A stretch of 64,000 nt of DNA from Calothrix sp. NIES-4105 (GTDB lineage Bacteria; Cyanobacteriota; Cyanobacteriia; Cyanobacteriales; Nostocaceae), in NCBI RefSeq assembly GCF_002368415.1, contig NZ_AP018290.1, positions 9,787,717 to 9,851,716 on the forward strand, in the 5' to 3' direction. Under the pieces are notes generated by a model. That model was not told where the DNA came from. It did not search any database and saw only the letters and a list, made by a program, of their open reading frames with translations. Each line of letters begins with the position of its first letter. Position 1 is the first letter of the stretch. Of the stretch, positions 18,136 through 26,056 are shown in pieces. The position numbers and the translations under genes were made by a program.

Positions 18136-18948
18136 ATGAAGAAATTAATCAAAGGGCTGCGCGAGTTTAAGACTACATATGTTAGTAGCCATCAACAACT
18201 TTTTGAACAACTTTCTCAAGGTCAAAAACCGAGGGTATTATTTATTACTTGCTCCGATTCGCGCGTAGACCCAAACTTAATCACACAAGCTCAATTAGGT
18301 GAATTGTTTGTGATTCGCAATGCTGGCAATATTATCCCACCTTATGGAGCAACTAATGGGGGTGAAGGCGCCACGATTGAATATGCTATACAAGCTTTGG
18401 GTATCAGACAAATTATTGTTTGCGGTCACTCACACTGCGGCGCCATGAAAGGGTTGACTAAGTTGCATAGTCTGGATGAAGAAATGCCACTTGTGCATGA
18501 CTGGCTGAAGTACACAGAAGCAACTCGACTTTTAGCGAAAGAACATTACAGTCACTACAAGGGAGAAGAATTACTAGAAATTATCACTGCTGAAAATGTA
18601 TTGACTCAAATTGAAAACCTGAGAACTTATCCGGTCATTCGCTCGAAGCTTTATCAAAATCAACTATACATTTACGCCTGGATTTATCAAATTGAGACAG
18701 GAGAAGTTTTAGCATATGACCCTGAAACTCATTCTTACGTCTCACCTCAAAGTCTGCTTTCATACCTACCAGATGATGAAATAGTACTTGGTTATCATTC
18801 AAATGGTAATGGCACAAAAACATCCTCAGATGGGCAAACCACAACTGAGTCCGAAGAAGTTGTTTTTGACACATATCAAGGATTCCCAATGACGCGACTT
18901 TCAAAAGCCCAAATTGAACGAATTTATAGAGGTTCTGCAACAAACTAA
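18136..18948 (+). CDS. ccaA: Beta-class carbonic anhydrase (CcaA-like)
   Basis: A 270-residue zinc enzyme interconverting CO2 and bicarbonate. The zinc and catalytic residues are Cys39, Asp41, Arg43 (CSDSRVD), His98 and Cys101 (CGHSHCGAM). Length and the C-terminal extension (about 215-270) resemble carboxysomal CcaA/IcfA, whose tail contacts CcmM. It would supply CO2 to Rubisco and pairs functionally with the BicA transporter 10 kb away. ATG 18136 is chosen because residues upstream of it derive from a palindromic repeat and do not fit the family. Carboxysome targeting is inferred. Confidence 0.9.
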   Translation: MKKLIKGLREFKTTYVSSHQQLFEQLSQGQKPRVLFITCSDSRVDPNLITQAQLGELFVIRNAGNIIPPYGATNGGEGATIEYAIQALGIRQIIVCGHSHCGAMKGLTKLHSLDEEMPLVHDWLKYTEATRLLAKEHYSHYKGEELLEIITAENVLTQIENLRTYPVIRSKLYQNQLYIYAWIYQIETGEVLAYDPETHSYVSPQSLLSYLPDDEIVLGYHSNGNGTKTSSDGQTTTESEEVVFDTYQGFPMTRLSKAQIERIYRGSATN

Positions 18949-19326
18949 TAAAATCGACTGCCAATTTATACGAAACGCTGGTGAAACTTTAAGTGCATGT
19001 ATGCGATAATACTAACCATCAGCTATGTATCTTTCTGGGTCGGTTGATATTTGTAGAAAGTTAGTACCATACATGCCTGTTTTTTCTTCTATCGACCGAA
19101 TTAAGTCTATTTATATATTCATCAACTTAAGTTTATAAATCTATCTCTCGATAGAGGTATTTGCTTTTGCATAAGTATCTAGAGAAGGAACGATGAAGCA
19201 AGCACTTAATATATGTTAATAATTTGATAGCAAACTAAGTGTAAAGACGAATCGCAAAGAAACGAATTTATCGCTGGGTTTTGCGAGTGAAGCCTAAAAT
19301 AGGGCTTTCAAAGTAACGTATGTGGT
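18949..19326. other. Intergenic region upstream of cysC
   Basis: 378 bases with no gene. A few weak hairpins are visible (CTTTCT...AGAAAG at about 19031-19060 and CTATCTCTCGATAG at about 19140). I see no recognised riboswitch or promoter motif. Confidence 0.4.
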
Positions 19327-19926
19327 GTGGCTGGTATGATGAGATTAGAACAAAAGGGTTTAACAGTATGGTTTACTGGCTTGAGTGGTGCTGGTAAAAC
19401 AACGATTAGTCGTGTTGTTGAAAATGAATTACGCTCTCAAGGGTATAAAGTCGAGCTTCTTGATGGTGACGTGTTGAGACAATCCTTAACAAAAGGACTA
19501 GGTTTTAGTAAAGAAGACCGTGATGAAAATATTCGTCGCATTGGTTATGTGGCTAATTTACTAACACGCAATGATGTAATTGTACTAGTGTCAGCTATTT
19601 CACCTTATCGACAAATTCGCACTCAAATGCGTTTAGATATCGCTGACTTTCTAGAAGTCTATGTTAATGCACCTCTTGAAGTATGCTCCGAGCGCGATGT
19701 TAAAGGTTTATACAAAAAAGCGCGCGCTGGTGAAATACAAAACTTTACTGGTATTGATGACCCTTACGAGGCGCCTCTTTTTCCGGAGGTTACTTGTAAT
19801 ACACATCTAGAGACTATTGCTGAGAGTGCAGGTAAAGTTTTGAGGAAAATGGAAGAGTTAGGATACTACTTCCCTCTTGTTTATAGTCAAAACGGTTGTA
19901 GTAACCACCATAAGACCGATGTATGA
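19327..19926 (+). CDS. cysC: Adenylylsulfate kinase
   Basis: About 195 residues, phosphorylating APS to PAPS with ATP. It shows the P-loop GLSGAGKTT, LLDGDVLRQSLTKGLGFSKE and the ENIRRIGYVA motif, complete for the CysC family. GTG 19327 and ATG 19336/19339 are all possible starts; the family normally begins shortly before the P-loop, favouring one of the ATGs. Its stop overlaps the start of cheR in ATGA, so the two are translated together. No other sulfate-assimilation gene is near, which suggests a signalling or sulfation role instead of bulk assimilation. Confidence 0.9.
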   Translation: MAGMMRLEQKGLTVWFTGLSGAGKTTISRVVENELRSQGYKVELLDGDVLRQSLTKGLGFSKEDRDENIRRIGYVANLLTRNDVIVLVSAISPYRQIRTQMRLDIADFLEVYVNAPLEVCSERDVKGLYKKARAGEIQNFTGIDDPYEAPLFPEVTCNTHLETIAESAGKVLRKMEELGYYFPLVYSQNGCSNHHKTDV

Positions 19927-20759
19927 TAATTCATCTTTCATCAATGATGTTAGAAGATATAGAAATCAATTTACTACTTGAGGGAATATATCGTTACTAC
20001 GGTTTTGATTTTCGTAATTATTCTCGTGTTTCGATTACACGCAGAATTTGGCATATTGCTTACATCGAGGGAGTAAAAAGTATTTCTGCACTTCAAGATA
20101 AAGTCTTACATGACCGCGAGTGTATGAAACGCTTTTTACTCAATGTCTCGGTTAATGTTACCTCAATGTTTCGCGACCCTAGTTTTTATCTAGCTTTGCG
20201 CTCCTCAGTAATTCCTATTTTACGAACTTATCCATTTATCAGAATTTGGCACGCTGGATGTTCAAGTGGTGAAGAAGTTTACTCGATGGCAATTTTACTT
20301 CAAGAAGAAGGTTTATATCATCGCTGTCGCCTTTATGCAACTGATATCAACGAAAGAGTATTATCTCAAGCTAAAGCTGGTATTTTTCCTCTAAAATTTA
20401 TGCAGGGATATACGCAAAATTATCTTCAAGCCGGCGGTAAAAAGTCTTTTTCTGAATATTATTTAGTTGCTGATAATTATGCAACATTTAATACTTCATT
20501 ACGTGAGAATATGATTTTTTCCTTACATAACTTAGTTAGCGATAATTCTTTCAATGAATTTAATGTAATTATATGTCGTAATGTTTTGATATACTTTGAC
20601 AAAACCCTGCAAACGCGCGTTCATAAATTATTTTATGAAAGCTTAACTAAATTTGGTATATTAACATTAGGTAAACAGGAATCGATAGGATTTTCGGATT
20701 ATGAAAGTAAATATAAAAGTCTAGATAAAACCGAAAAAATATATCGCCGCATCGATTAA
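19923..20759 (+). CDS. cheR: CheR-type protein-glutamate O-methyltransferase
   Basis: A 278-residue methyltransferase. It has an N-terminal helical CheR domain (about 10-65), then a SAM-binding Rossmann domain with WHAGCSSGEEVYSMAI, ATDINERVLSQA and ICRNVLIYFDK. Such enzymes methylate glutamates of chemoreceptors. No chemoreceptor, CheB or CheA gene lies in the window, so it is an orphan and may modify another sensor. The 4-bp ATGA overlap with cysC indicates translational coupling. Confidence 0.88.
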   Translation: MIIHLSSMMLEDIEINLLLEGIYRYYGFDFRNYSRVSITRRIWHIAYIEGVKSISALQDKVLHDRECMKRFLLNVSVNVTSMFRDPSFYLALRSSVIPILRTYPFIRIWHAGCSSGEEVYSMAILLQEEGLYHRCRLYATDINERVLSQAKAGIFPLKFMQGYTQNYLQAGGKKSFSEYYLVADNYATFNTSLRENMIFSLHNLVSDNSFNEFNVIICRNVLIYFDKTLQTRVHKLFYESLTKFGILTLGKQESIGFSDYESKYKSLDKTEKIYRRID

Positions 20760-20771
20760 AGACCTAACGTA

Positions 20772-20796
20772 GTAGGGTGGGCACTGCCCACCTTAC
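20772..20796. repeat. GTAGGGTGGGCA-family palindrome between cheR and argJ
   Basis: The same 25-bp palindrome as 218-242, followed by a partial second copy (AGGTGGGCACTGTCCAC). It sits between the convergent stop codons of cheR and argJ and may serve as a bidirectional transcription end. Confidence 0.65.
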
Positions 20797-20833
20797 TAAG
20801 CTAACTCCAGGTGGGCACTGTCCACTAACGTTA

Positions 20834-22147
20834 TTAAGTTGTGTACTCGGCATTAATTTTCACGTAGTCGTAACTTAAGTCACAACCCCAAGCTTTACCT
20901 GAACCGTGACCGTTACCAATACTGACTTTAATTATTACTGGATTATCAACTCGTTGTGGTGCTACAGTACTGCGGTCAACTGTAAGGTCGTTGCTCATGT
21001 TAGTTGCTGTAAAATCACCAGCTACACTTGAGTTTTCTGCGATATGCTTCAAATAATTACTGGCGCCCAAGCGGTCAAATGGTAATGGTTGTCCATTTTC
21101 CATCAGTAAAAAATCACCCAGTTGAATTCGCAAGTTTTCCTGTTCAAATACAACTCCCGCGCGTCCTGCTGCTGCTCCTATTCTTCCCCAATTTGGATCA
21201 CGTCCAAATATTGCAGATTTTACTAGCGATGAACCAGCAATTGTTTTGGCTACAGTACGCGCCCCCGAATCATCTGGCGCCCCTTCTACTTGCACTTCTA
21301 TCAAGCAAGTAGCACCCTCACCATCACGGGCAATAGATTTTGCTAAATGTTGACATACTGCTGTTAACATCGCTTCTAACTTTTCTGCCTCGGCGCCCAT
21401 TTCTGTAATAGCAGGAGTTCGCGATTGACCATTGGCAAGGGCAATCAAACTATCATTAGTACTAGTATCACCATCTACGGTAATTGCATTAAAACTTTTA
21501 TCAGCAGCGCGCGAAAGCATTTGCTGCCATAAATGCGGTGAAACAGCTGCATCACACGTTACAAATGCAAGTAGTGTTGCCATGTTTGGATGAATCATCC
21601 CTGAACCTTTAGCTATTCCACCAACTCGTACTGCCCTATCACCAATAGTTGTCTCCAACGCGATTGATTTTGGCACCAAATCAGTAGTAATAATTGCTCC
21701 TGCTGCTGCATCTGAACCAGTTTCCGAAAGTGCCGCAACAAGTTTGGGAATTCCGCTTCGCATCGCATCCATTTTAATACGCTGCCCAATTACACCCGTT
21801 GATGCCAACAATATTGATTCTGAGGAAATATTTAATACTTTTGCCAAAATTTCCGCACTTTCAAGCGCATCACGCATTCCTTGTTCACCTGTTGCTGCGT
21901 TCGCTTGTCCCGCATTACAAAGAATCGCGCGCGACCCAGGCTTCGTCTGCAATCGCTCTCGACAATAATCTACACATGCTGCCTTAACGTGACTTGTAGT
22001 AAATACCCCTGCTGCAATTGCATCTACATCTGATAGTATCAACGCTAAATCTGGCAACCCCGAAGGTTTTAACCCAGCTTTGATACCCGCTGCCCGATAT
22101 CCTCTAGGCGCCGTGACTCCACCACTAATTTCATGCCAGTCTGTCAT
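20834..22147 (-). CDS. argJ: Bifunctional ArgJ, glutamate/ornithine acetyltransferase
   Basis: About 437 residues. ArgJ transfers acetyl from N-acetylornithine to glutamate and usually also acetylates glutamate from acetyl-CoA, giving the cyclic arginine pathway. The autocleavage site is in KGSGMIHPNMATLL, where the Thr becomes the nucleophile of the beta chain. I place the start at ATG 22147 (MTDWHEISGGVTAPRGYRAA). The open frame extends upstream to 22309, but those 54 codons come from the first small-RNA unit and do not belong to ArgJ. Gene lies just downstream of the small-RNA array. Confidence 0.93.
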   Translation of the reverse strand: MTDWHEISGGVTAPRGYRAAGIKAGLKPSGLPDLALILSDVDAIAAGVFTTSHVKAACVDYCRERLQTKPGSRAILCNAGQANAATGEQGMRDALESAEILAKVLNISSESILLASTGVIGQRIKMDAMRSGIPKLVAALSETGSDAAAGAIITTDLVPKSIALETTIGDRAVRVGGIAKGSGMIHPNMATLLAFVTCDAAVSPHLWQQMLSRAADKSFNAITVDGDTSTNDSLIALANGQSRTPAITEMGAEAEKLEAMLTAVCQHLAKSIARDGEGATCLIEVQVEGAPDDSGARTVAKTIAGSSLVKSAIFGRDPNWGRIGAAAGRAGVVFEQENLRIQLGDFLLMENGQPLPFDRLGASNYLKHIAENSSVAGDFTATNMSNDLTVDRSTVAPQRVDNPVIIKVSIGNGHGSGKAWGCDLSYDYVKINAEYTT

Positions 22148-22259
22148 GACCTTCCCTGCAATTATGACTCGACTCGCGATTATATCAATAATAGTGTCAC
22201 CACTAAATGGTATTTTATTATTTAAGTAGTTAATATCTAAGTACAAATGCTTTATAGAT

Positions 22260-22312
22260 AAAAAAAACAGAGAGCTACTTTGGCAGCTCTCCAGATCATC
22301 AGGGTGCATCTA
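22260..22312 (-). ncRNA. Tandem small RNA unit 1 (closest to argJ)
   Basis: The -10-like TATTAT is at 22323-22318. The 15-nt ATGCACCCTGATGAT is at 22309-22295. The terminator stem (GAGAGCT, then AGCTCTC at 22276-22270) is followed by a T-run. This most divergent unit has a 7-bp outer stem where the others have 5 bp plus an inner 3 bp, so pairing is kept while bases change. Ends are estimated. Confidence 0.65.
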
Positions 22313-22423
22313 TTAACATAATACACCATTTTTGGGATGCCGTGCATTACCCCCTATCTAATTTTATAAAAATTTTATAAAATTTATATCTAATTGTTAG
22401 CTATTACACAACGAAAAAAACAG

Positions 22424-22476
22424 ACAAAAAAAAGAGAGCCACTTGCGTAACTCTCCGAATCATCAGGGTGCATCTA
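22424..22476 (-). ncRNA. Tandem small RNA unit 2
   Basis: The -10-like TATATTATG is at about 22490-22482. The invariant 15-mer starts at 22473. Hairpin arms are 22455-22451 and 22438-22434, followed by eight T on the minus strand. The upstream palindrome AGGGGTGCCACCCCT is at 22519-22505, near the -35 position. Confidence 0.7.
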
Positions 22477-22605
22477 CTTAACATAATATATCACGTTTGC
22501 TATGAGGGGTGGCACCCCTTAAACGGATTTTTCATAAAGATATTGTAATAAATGCATGAAGCTAAATTAAAAAAATCTATGGTTTATTAGTACTAATAGG
22601 AAGAC

Positions 22606-22657
22606 AAATAAAAAGAGAGCTACTTGCGTAACTCTCCGAATCATCAGGGTGCATCTA
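22606..22657 (-). ncRNA. Tandem small RNA unit 3
   Basis: Nearly identical to unit 2. The invariant 15-mer starts at 22654, hairpin arms are 22636-22632 and 22619-22615, and a T-rich tail follows. The upstream palindrome AGGGGTGTCACCCCT is at 22700-22686. The stem TAC/GTA inner pairs are intact. Confidence 0.7.
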
Positions 22658-22786
22658 CTTAACATAATATATCACGTTTGCCATGAGGGGTGACACCCCT
22701 TAAGCGGATTTTTCATAAAGATATTGTAATAAATGCATAAAGCTAAATTAATAAAATCTATGGTTTATTAGTACTAATGAGGAGAC

Positions 22787-22838
22787 AAATAAAAAGAGAG
22801 CTACTGGCGTAACTCTCCGAATCATCAGGGTGCATCTA
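22787..22838 (-). ncRNA. Tandem small RNA unit 4
   Basis: The invariant 15-mer starts at 22835. Hairpin arms are 22817-22813 and 22800-22796, with the loop changed from TTGC to TGGC on the plus strand. The -10 reads TATAGTATG. The upstream palindrome is degenerate (AGGGGTGTTACACCT, 22880-22866). Confidence 0.7.
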
Positions 22839-22944
22839 ATAACATACTATATCAGATTTGGCATGAGGTGTAACACCCCTTACAGGATTTTTTCTGAATA
22901 AATCGTTAAGAAAATTTTATAGCGGCTAAATAAACAGGGGTTAT

Positions 22945-23015
22945 TACGTAGGGTGTGTGACGCAACCAGAAATCTCAAGCCATAACAAAGAATCATATAG
23001 CGTCACGCACCATCG
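22945..23015. repeat. GTAGGGTGYGTGACG inverted repeat inside the array
   Basis: Arms gtagggtgtgtgacgc and gcgtcacgcacc flank a 40-base centre. A second copy is at 61703-61770. It is a dispersed hairpin element that interrupts the spacing between small-RNA units 4 and 5. Confidence 0.6.
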
Positions 23016-23046
23016 CGCTCTCTTCAACAAATTTCTTAAAAGTAGA

Positions 23047-23098
23047 TAAAAAAAGGAGAGCTACTTACGTAACTCTCCGAATCATCAGGGTGCATCTA
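23047..23098 (-). ncRNA. Tandem small RNA unit 5 (closest to gatB)
   Basis: The invariant 15-mer starts at 23095. Hairpin arms are 23077-23073 and 23060-23056, with a seven-T tail. The -10 region is weaker (GATATTGTGCG). The upstream palindrome GGGGTGGCGCACC is at about 23140-23127. The gap to unit 4 is longer because a GTAGGGTG-type repeat lies between them. Confidence 0.65.
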
Positions 23099-23207
23099 CT
23101 TGACGCACAATATCATTATAGGGATGAGGTGCGCCACCCCCTATTCAGTATTTTTTTGTAAATTTTTGATGAAGAAATAAATAAAGTTAAAAGTTAAAGT
23201 TAAAAGT

Positions 23208-23314
23208 GCGCTCGTGCGCTCGTGCTGAGTCAGAAGATAGAAGTTATGAGGGGCAAAGTTAAAAGTGAGGATAATAGCTTTTCACTTCAATACTCAGCAC
23301 GAGCGCACGAGCGC
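23208..23314. repeat. 23-bp perfect inverted repeat downstream of gatB
   Basis: GCGCTCGTGCGCTCGTGCTG plus AGT at 23208-23230 is exactly mirrored at 23292-23314. It lies 13 bases after the gatB stop codon and contains the GCTGAGT heptamer also seen at 38757-38800, 50872-50925 and 60308-60340. It may end gatB transcription before the small-RNA array. Confidence 0.75.
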
Positions 23315-23326
23315 GCTCATTACTGT

Positions 23327-24799
23327 TTAAGCGTTTAGCTTTTTCTCGACCAATTCATTAGTGAGACGGGGTTCAGCGAGTTTGTTGGTTTTTTTGAGGA
23401 CTTGCCCGACAAAGAAACCCTTGAGATTAACATTACCACCTTTGTACTTCTCGTATTCTTTGGGGTTAGCGGCAATAACTTCGTCAATAATAGATTCGAG
23501 GGTAGCGGGGTCGCTAATGAGTTCCTTGCCTGCGAACGCTTTTTCGGGTGGCACACCATTAAGTAAATCGGTTAGCTTTTCTTTGGCGATGGCATTGCTA
23601 ATTTTACCGCTTTCGATTCGAGTAATAACATCCGCTAAGTTTTTTGGAGTTAAACCAATGTCGGTGATAGCGAGTTTTTGTTTGTTGAGGTAAGCTGCAA
23701 TATCTTGTGTAATCCAGTTTGCCGCAGCTTTGGCATTGGCGCCACAATTAATTACTGTTTCAAAATATTCAGAAACAGTGCGCTCTTCAGTAAGAACGCG
23801 CGCATCGTATGCAGAAAGTCCTAACTTTTCGTAGCGTTGACGTTTTTGGGCAGGAAGTTCGGGTAACTCGCTTTTCCAAGTATCCAACTGTTCGCTAGTA
23901 ACTTCGATAGGTCCTAAGTCAGGTTCGGGGAAATAGCGGTAATCGCTAGAACCTTCTTTTTTCCGCATACTAATAGTACGTTGTGAACCTTCTTCCCACA
24001 ACCGGGTTTCTTGGATAATCGGTTCACCAGCTTCAACAGCAGCAATTTGTCGTTCAATTTCATACTCAATTGCTCTTTGTATTGCGTTGAACGAGTTCAT
24101 GTTTTTGATTTCGACTTTAACGCCAAATTCTTTTTGTCCAACTGGACGAACAGATATATTAACGTCACAGCGCAGCGAACCTTCTTGCATGTTACCGTCG
24201 CTGACACCTAAATAACGCATTATTCGACGCAGTTCTTGCGCGTATTCTGCAGCTTCTTGTCCAGAACGTAAGTCAGGTTCAGATACTATTTCTACTAACG
24301 GAACACCCGCGCGGTTGTAGTCTACAAGTGAGTAAGTCGAACCAGATAATCTTTCGCTACCTGCGTGAACAAGCTTACCAGCATCTTCTTCCATGTGGAG
24401 ACGAGTAACACCAATCTTCTTACGAGTTGGATTACCATCTTTATCGATTAACTCGATTTCTAACCAACCATGTTCAGCAATAGGTAAATCGTACTGTGAT
24501 ATTTGGTAGTTTTTAGGTAAATCAGGATAAAAGTACTGCTTACGGTCAAACTTACTATATTTTGCAATTTGGCAATTAAGCGCTAAACCTGCCTTAACGG
24601 CATATTCTAAAACTTTTTGGTTGAGTACTGGCAACACTCCGGGTAAACCCATACAAACCGGGTCAATGTTCGTGTTGGGGTCGGCGCCGAATGCAGTCGA
24701 ACTATCGGAGAAAATTTTAGTGTTGGTACTAAGCTGACAGTGGGTTTCTAGCCCAATAATCGCTTCATACTCTGTTTTAACTGGAGTAGCAGTAGTCAT
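23327..24799 (-). CDS. gatB: Asp-tRNA(Asn)/Glu-tRNA(Gln) amidotransferase subunit B
   Basis: A 490-residue subunit of the GatCAB complex, which amidates misacylated Glu-tRNA(Gln) and Asp-tRNA(Asn) in the cytoplasm. It has the N-terminal GLETHCQL, FSDSSTAFGADPN and RKQYFYPDLPKNYQISQYD motifs, the LHMEEDAGKL signature, and a C-terminal GatB/Yqey tail domain (about 340-490). Full length with ATG 24799 as start. No gatA or gatC is adjacent, which is usual in cyanobacteria. Confidence 0.97.
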   Translation of the reverse strand: MTTATPVKTEYEAIIGLETHCQLSTNTKIFSDSSTAFGADPNTNIDPVCMGLPGVLPVLNQKVLEYAVKAGLALNCQIAKYSKFDRKQYFYPDLPKNYQISQYDLPIAEHGWLEIELIDKDGNPTRKKIGVTRLHMEEDAGKLVHAGSERLSGSTYSLVDYNRAGVPLVEIVSEPDLRSGQEAAEYAQELRRIMRYLGVSDGNMQEGSLRCDVNISVRPVGQKEFGVKVEIKNMNSFNAIQRAIEYEIERQIAAVEAGEPIIQETRLWEEGSQRTISMRKKEGSSDYRYFPEPDLGPIEVTSEQLDTWKSELPELPAQKRQRYEKLGLSAYDARVLTEERTVSEYFETVINCGANAKAAANWITQDIAAYLNKQKLAITDIGLTPKNLADVITRIESGKISNAIAKEKLTDLLNGVPPEKAFAGKELISDPATLESIIDEVIAANPKEYEKYKGGNVNLKGFFVGQVLKKTNKLAEPRLTNELVEKKLNA

Positions 24800-24875
24800 A
24801 GTATTATATAGATAAAGTAAATTTACTCTCTTAGCATTTTAGAGGCAAGTTGGACTGGCGGGAAGGGGGATTAAT

Positions 24876-25592
24876 ATGACGATTGCATTTCCAGCTTGGT
24901 ACTACGATGAAATCAAACAAGTAGGTGTAGATTTTGAAGATACTGCACAAGTTGAAGCATATGATAGAAAGCAAAAGTCGAATACTCCTGAAGTTAACCA
25001 AGCACTAATACAACGACTTGGTATTAATAAAGGACACAAAGTCATTGAAATTGGCTGTGGTACGGGTACTTTTTCTATTCAAGCTGCACTAACTGGCGCC
25101 AAAGTACATGCAGTGGATGTATCAGAGTCTATGCTGTCGTATGCTGAAAATAAAGCTAAGGCAGCTGGCGCCACAAATATTGAATTTCATCATGCTGGAT
25201 TTTTGAGCTATGAGCATAAAGATGAGCCAGTGGACTTTATTATAACAAAAGCCGCATTCCATCACCTGCCTGATTTTTGGAAAACGGTAGGGTTATTACG
25301 AATGTGGGAGATGTTGAAACCCGAAGGAATTCTTTACCTACAGGATGCGATATTCTCATTTGATGCAGCAGAGTGGCAATATAGAATCGATGATTGGATA
25401 ACGCGCGCAGCAAAACCCACAGGTGAAGGGTTTAGTAAAGCAGATTTTGAGATGCATGTGCGTGAAGAATACAGCACTTTTGCTTGGATTATTGAAGGGA
25501 TGTTGAAACGTACTGGGCTTGAAGTCGTTGAAGTTAATTATATAACCCCAGAAATTACAGAATTTATTAGCAAGAAAAGATCTCACCAATAG
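24876..25592 (+). CDS. Class I SAM-dependent methyltransferase
   Basis: A 238-residue protein with a canonical SAM-binding fold: VIEIGCGTGTFSIQA (motif I), AVDVSESMLSYAE (motif II) and ITKAAFHHLPDFWKTVG (motif post-II). The C-terminal part gives no substrate hint. It is divergent from gatB with about 75 bases between the starts. It carries two GGCGCC sites, so it is native in composition. Confidence 0.85.
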   Translation: MTIAFPAWYYDEIKQVGVDFEDTAQVEAYDRKQKSNTPEVNQALIQRLGINKGHKVIEIGCGTGTFSIQAALTGAKVHAVDVSESMLSYAENKAKAAGATNIEFHHAGFLSYEHKDEPVDFIITKAAFHHLPDFWKTVGLLRMWEMLKPEGILYLQDAIFSFDAAEWQYRIDDWITRAAKPTGEGFSKADFEMHVREEYSTFAWIIEGMLKRTGLEVVEVNYITPEITEFISKKRSHQ

Positions 25593-25738
25593 ACGGTTTT
25601 GATTACCGTCAAGTCCGATGTGGACAGTATCTAACTGCAATCGCAGTATTGTAATAAAAACTTATACTTACATTTGGCTGCAATTGGTGTAGGTAGGAGA
25701 AAATAGAAGTGTTGCCTCCTGTGAGATAATAACCAACC

Positions 25739-26056
25739 ATGACTGAAACCAAAACAACTCGTACCGTGCGTCGAGGACGCATTTTCCCTGAAATCGAGTG
25801 GACAGAAGAACAATTTGACCAATGGGATGCTGAACATGAGGAATTTTATCAACGCTGTCTACCCATTTTTGATAAAGTTAAAGCTCAATTGATTGAAACT
25901 CATTACAATTGGTTTGTTGCGGTTGAACCAGATAGTGGGGAATATTTTGTTGATAAAGATTTAGAAGTTGCTTCACGGGTGTGTCGTGACAAACATCCTG
26001 ATAAAATACATTATGCTTTCCGAATTAATGAAACAGGAGCTTGCGGTACGATATGA
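25739..26056 (+). CDS. Small conserved hypothetical protein paired with a clan-AA protease
   Basis: A 105-residue acidic protein (WTEEQFDQWDAEHEEFYQRC near residue 20). I do not recognise a characterised family. Its stop overlaps the ATG of the next gene in ATGA, so the two form a translationally coupled pair. Such two-gene units of a small protein plus an aspartyl-protease-like protein recur in cyanobacteria and look like an accessory or toxin-antitoxin-like module, but this is inference. Confidence 0.7.
   Translation: MTETKTTRTVRRGRIFPEIEWTEEQFDQWDAEHEEFYQRCLPIFDKVKAQLIETHYNWFVAVEPDSGEYFVDKDLEVASRVCRDKHPDKIHYAFRINETGACGTI

Larger units (their letters stand above)
22440..22880. repeat. 181-bp tandem duplication carrying units 2-4
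   Basis: Units 2, 3 and 4 are spaced exactly 181 bp apart, measured at the conserved ATG. The AT-rich spacer (cggatttttcataaagatat and onward to agacaaataaaaagagag) is also duplicated with few changes. Units 1 and 5 are spaced 164 and 260 bp from their neighbours. The array therefore grew by unequal tandem duplication, with the outer units oldest. Confidence 0.85.

Noticed and set aside
22295-22309. Hammerhead ribozyme (CTGATGA in the conserved segment)
   Set aside because: CTGATGA is present but no GAAA core strand or matching stems I and III can be found.
22148-22309. 54-codon N-terminal extension of ArgJ
   Set aside because: The residues derive from small-RNA unit 1 and unrelated AT-rich sequence. 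ArgJ proteins begin close to MTDWHEISGGVTAPRGY.
22260-23140. CRISPR array
   Set aside because: Only five repeats, spacing 164-260 bp, and the spacers are themselves duplicated in part. Promoter and terminator signals explain the pattern better.
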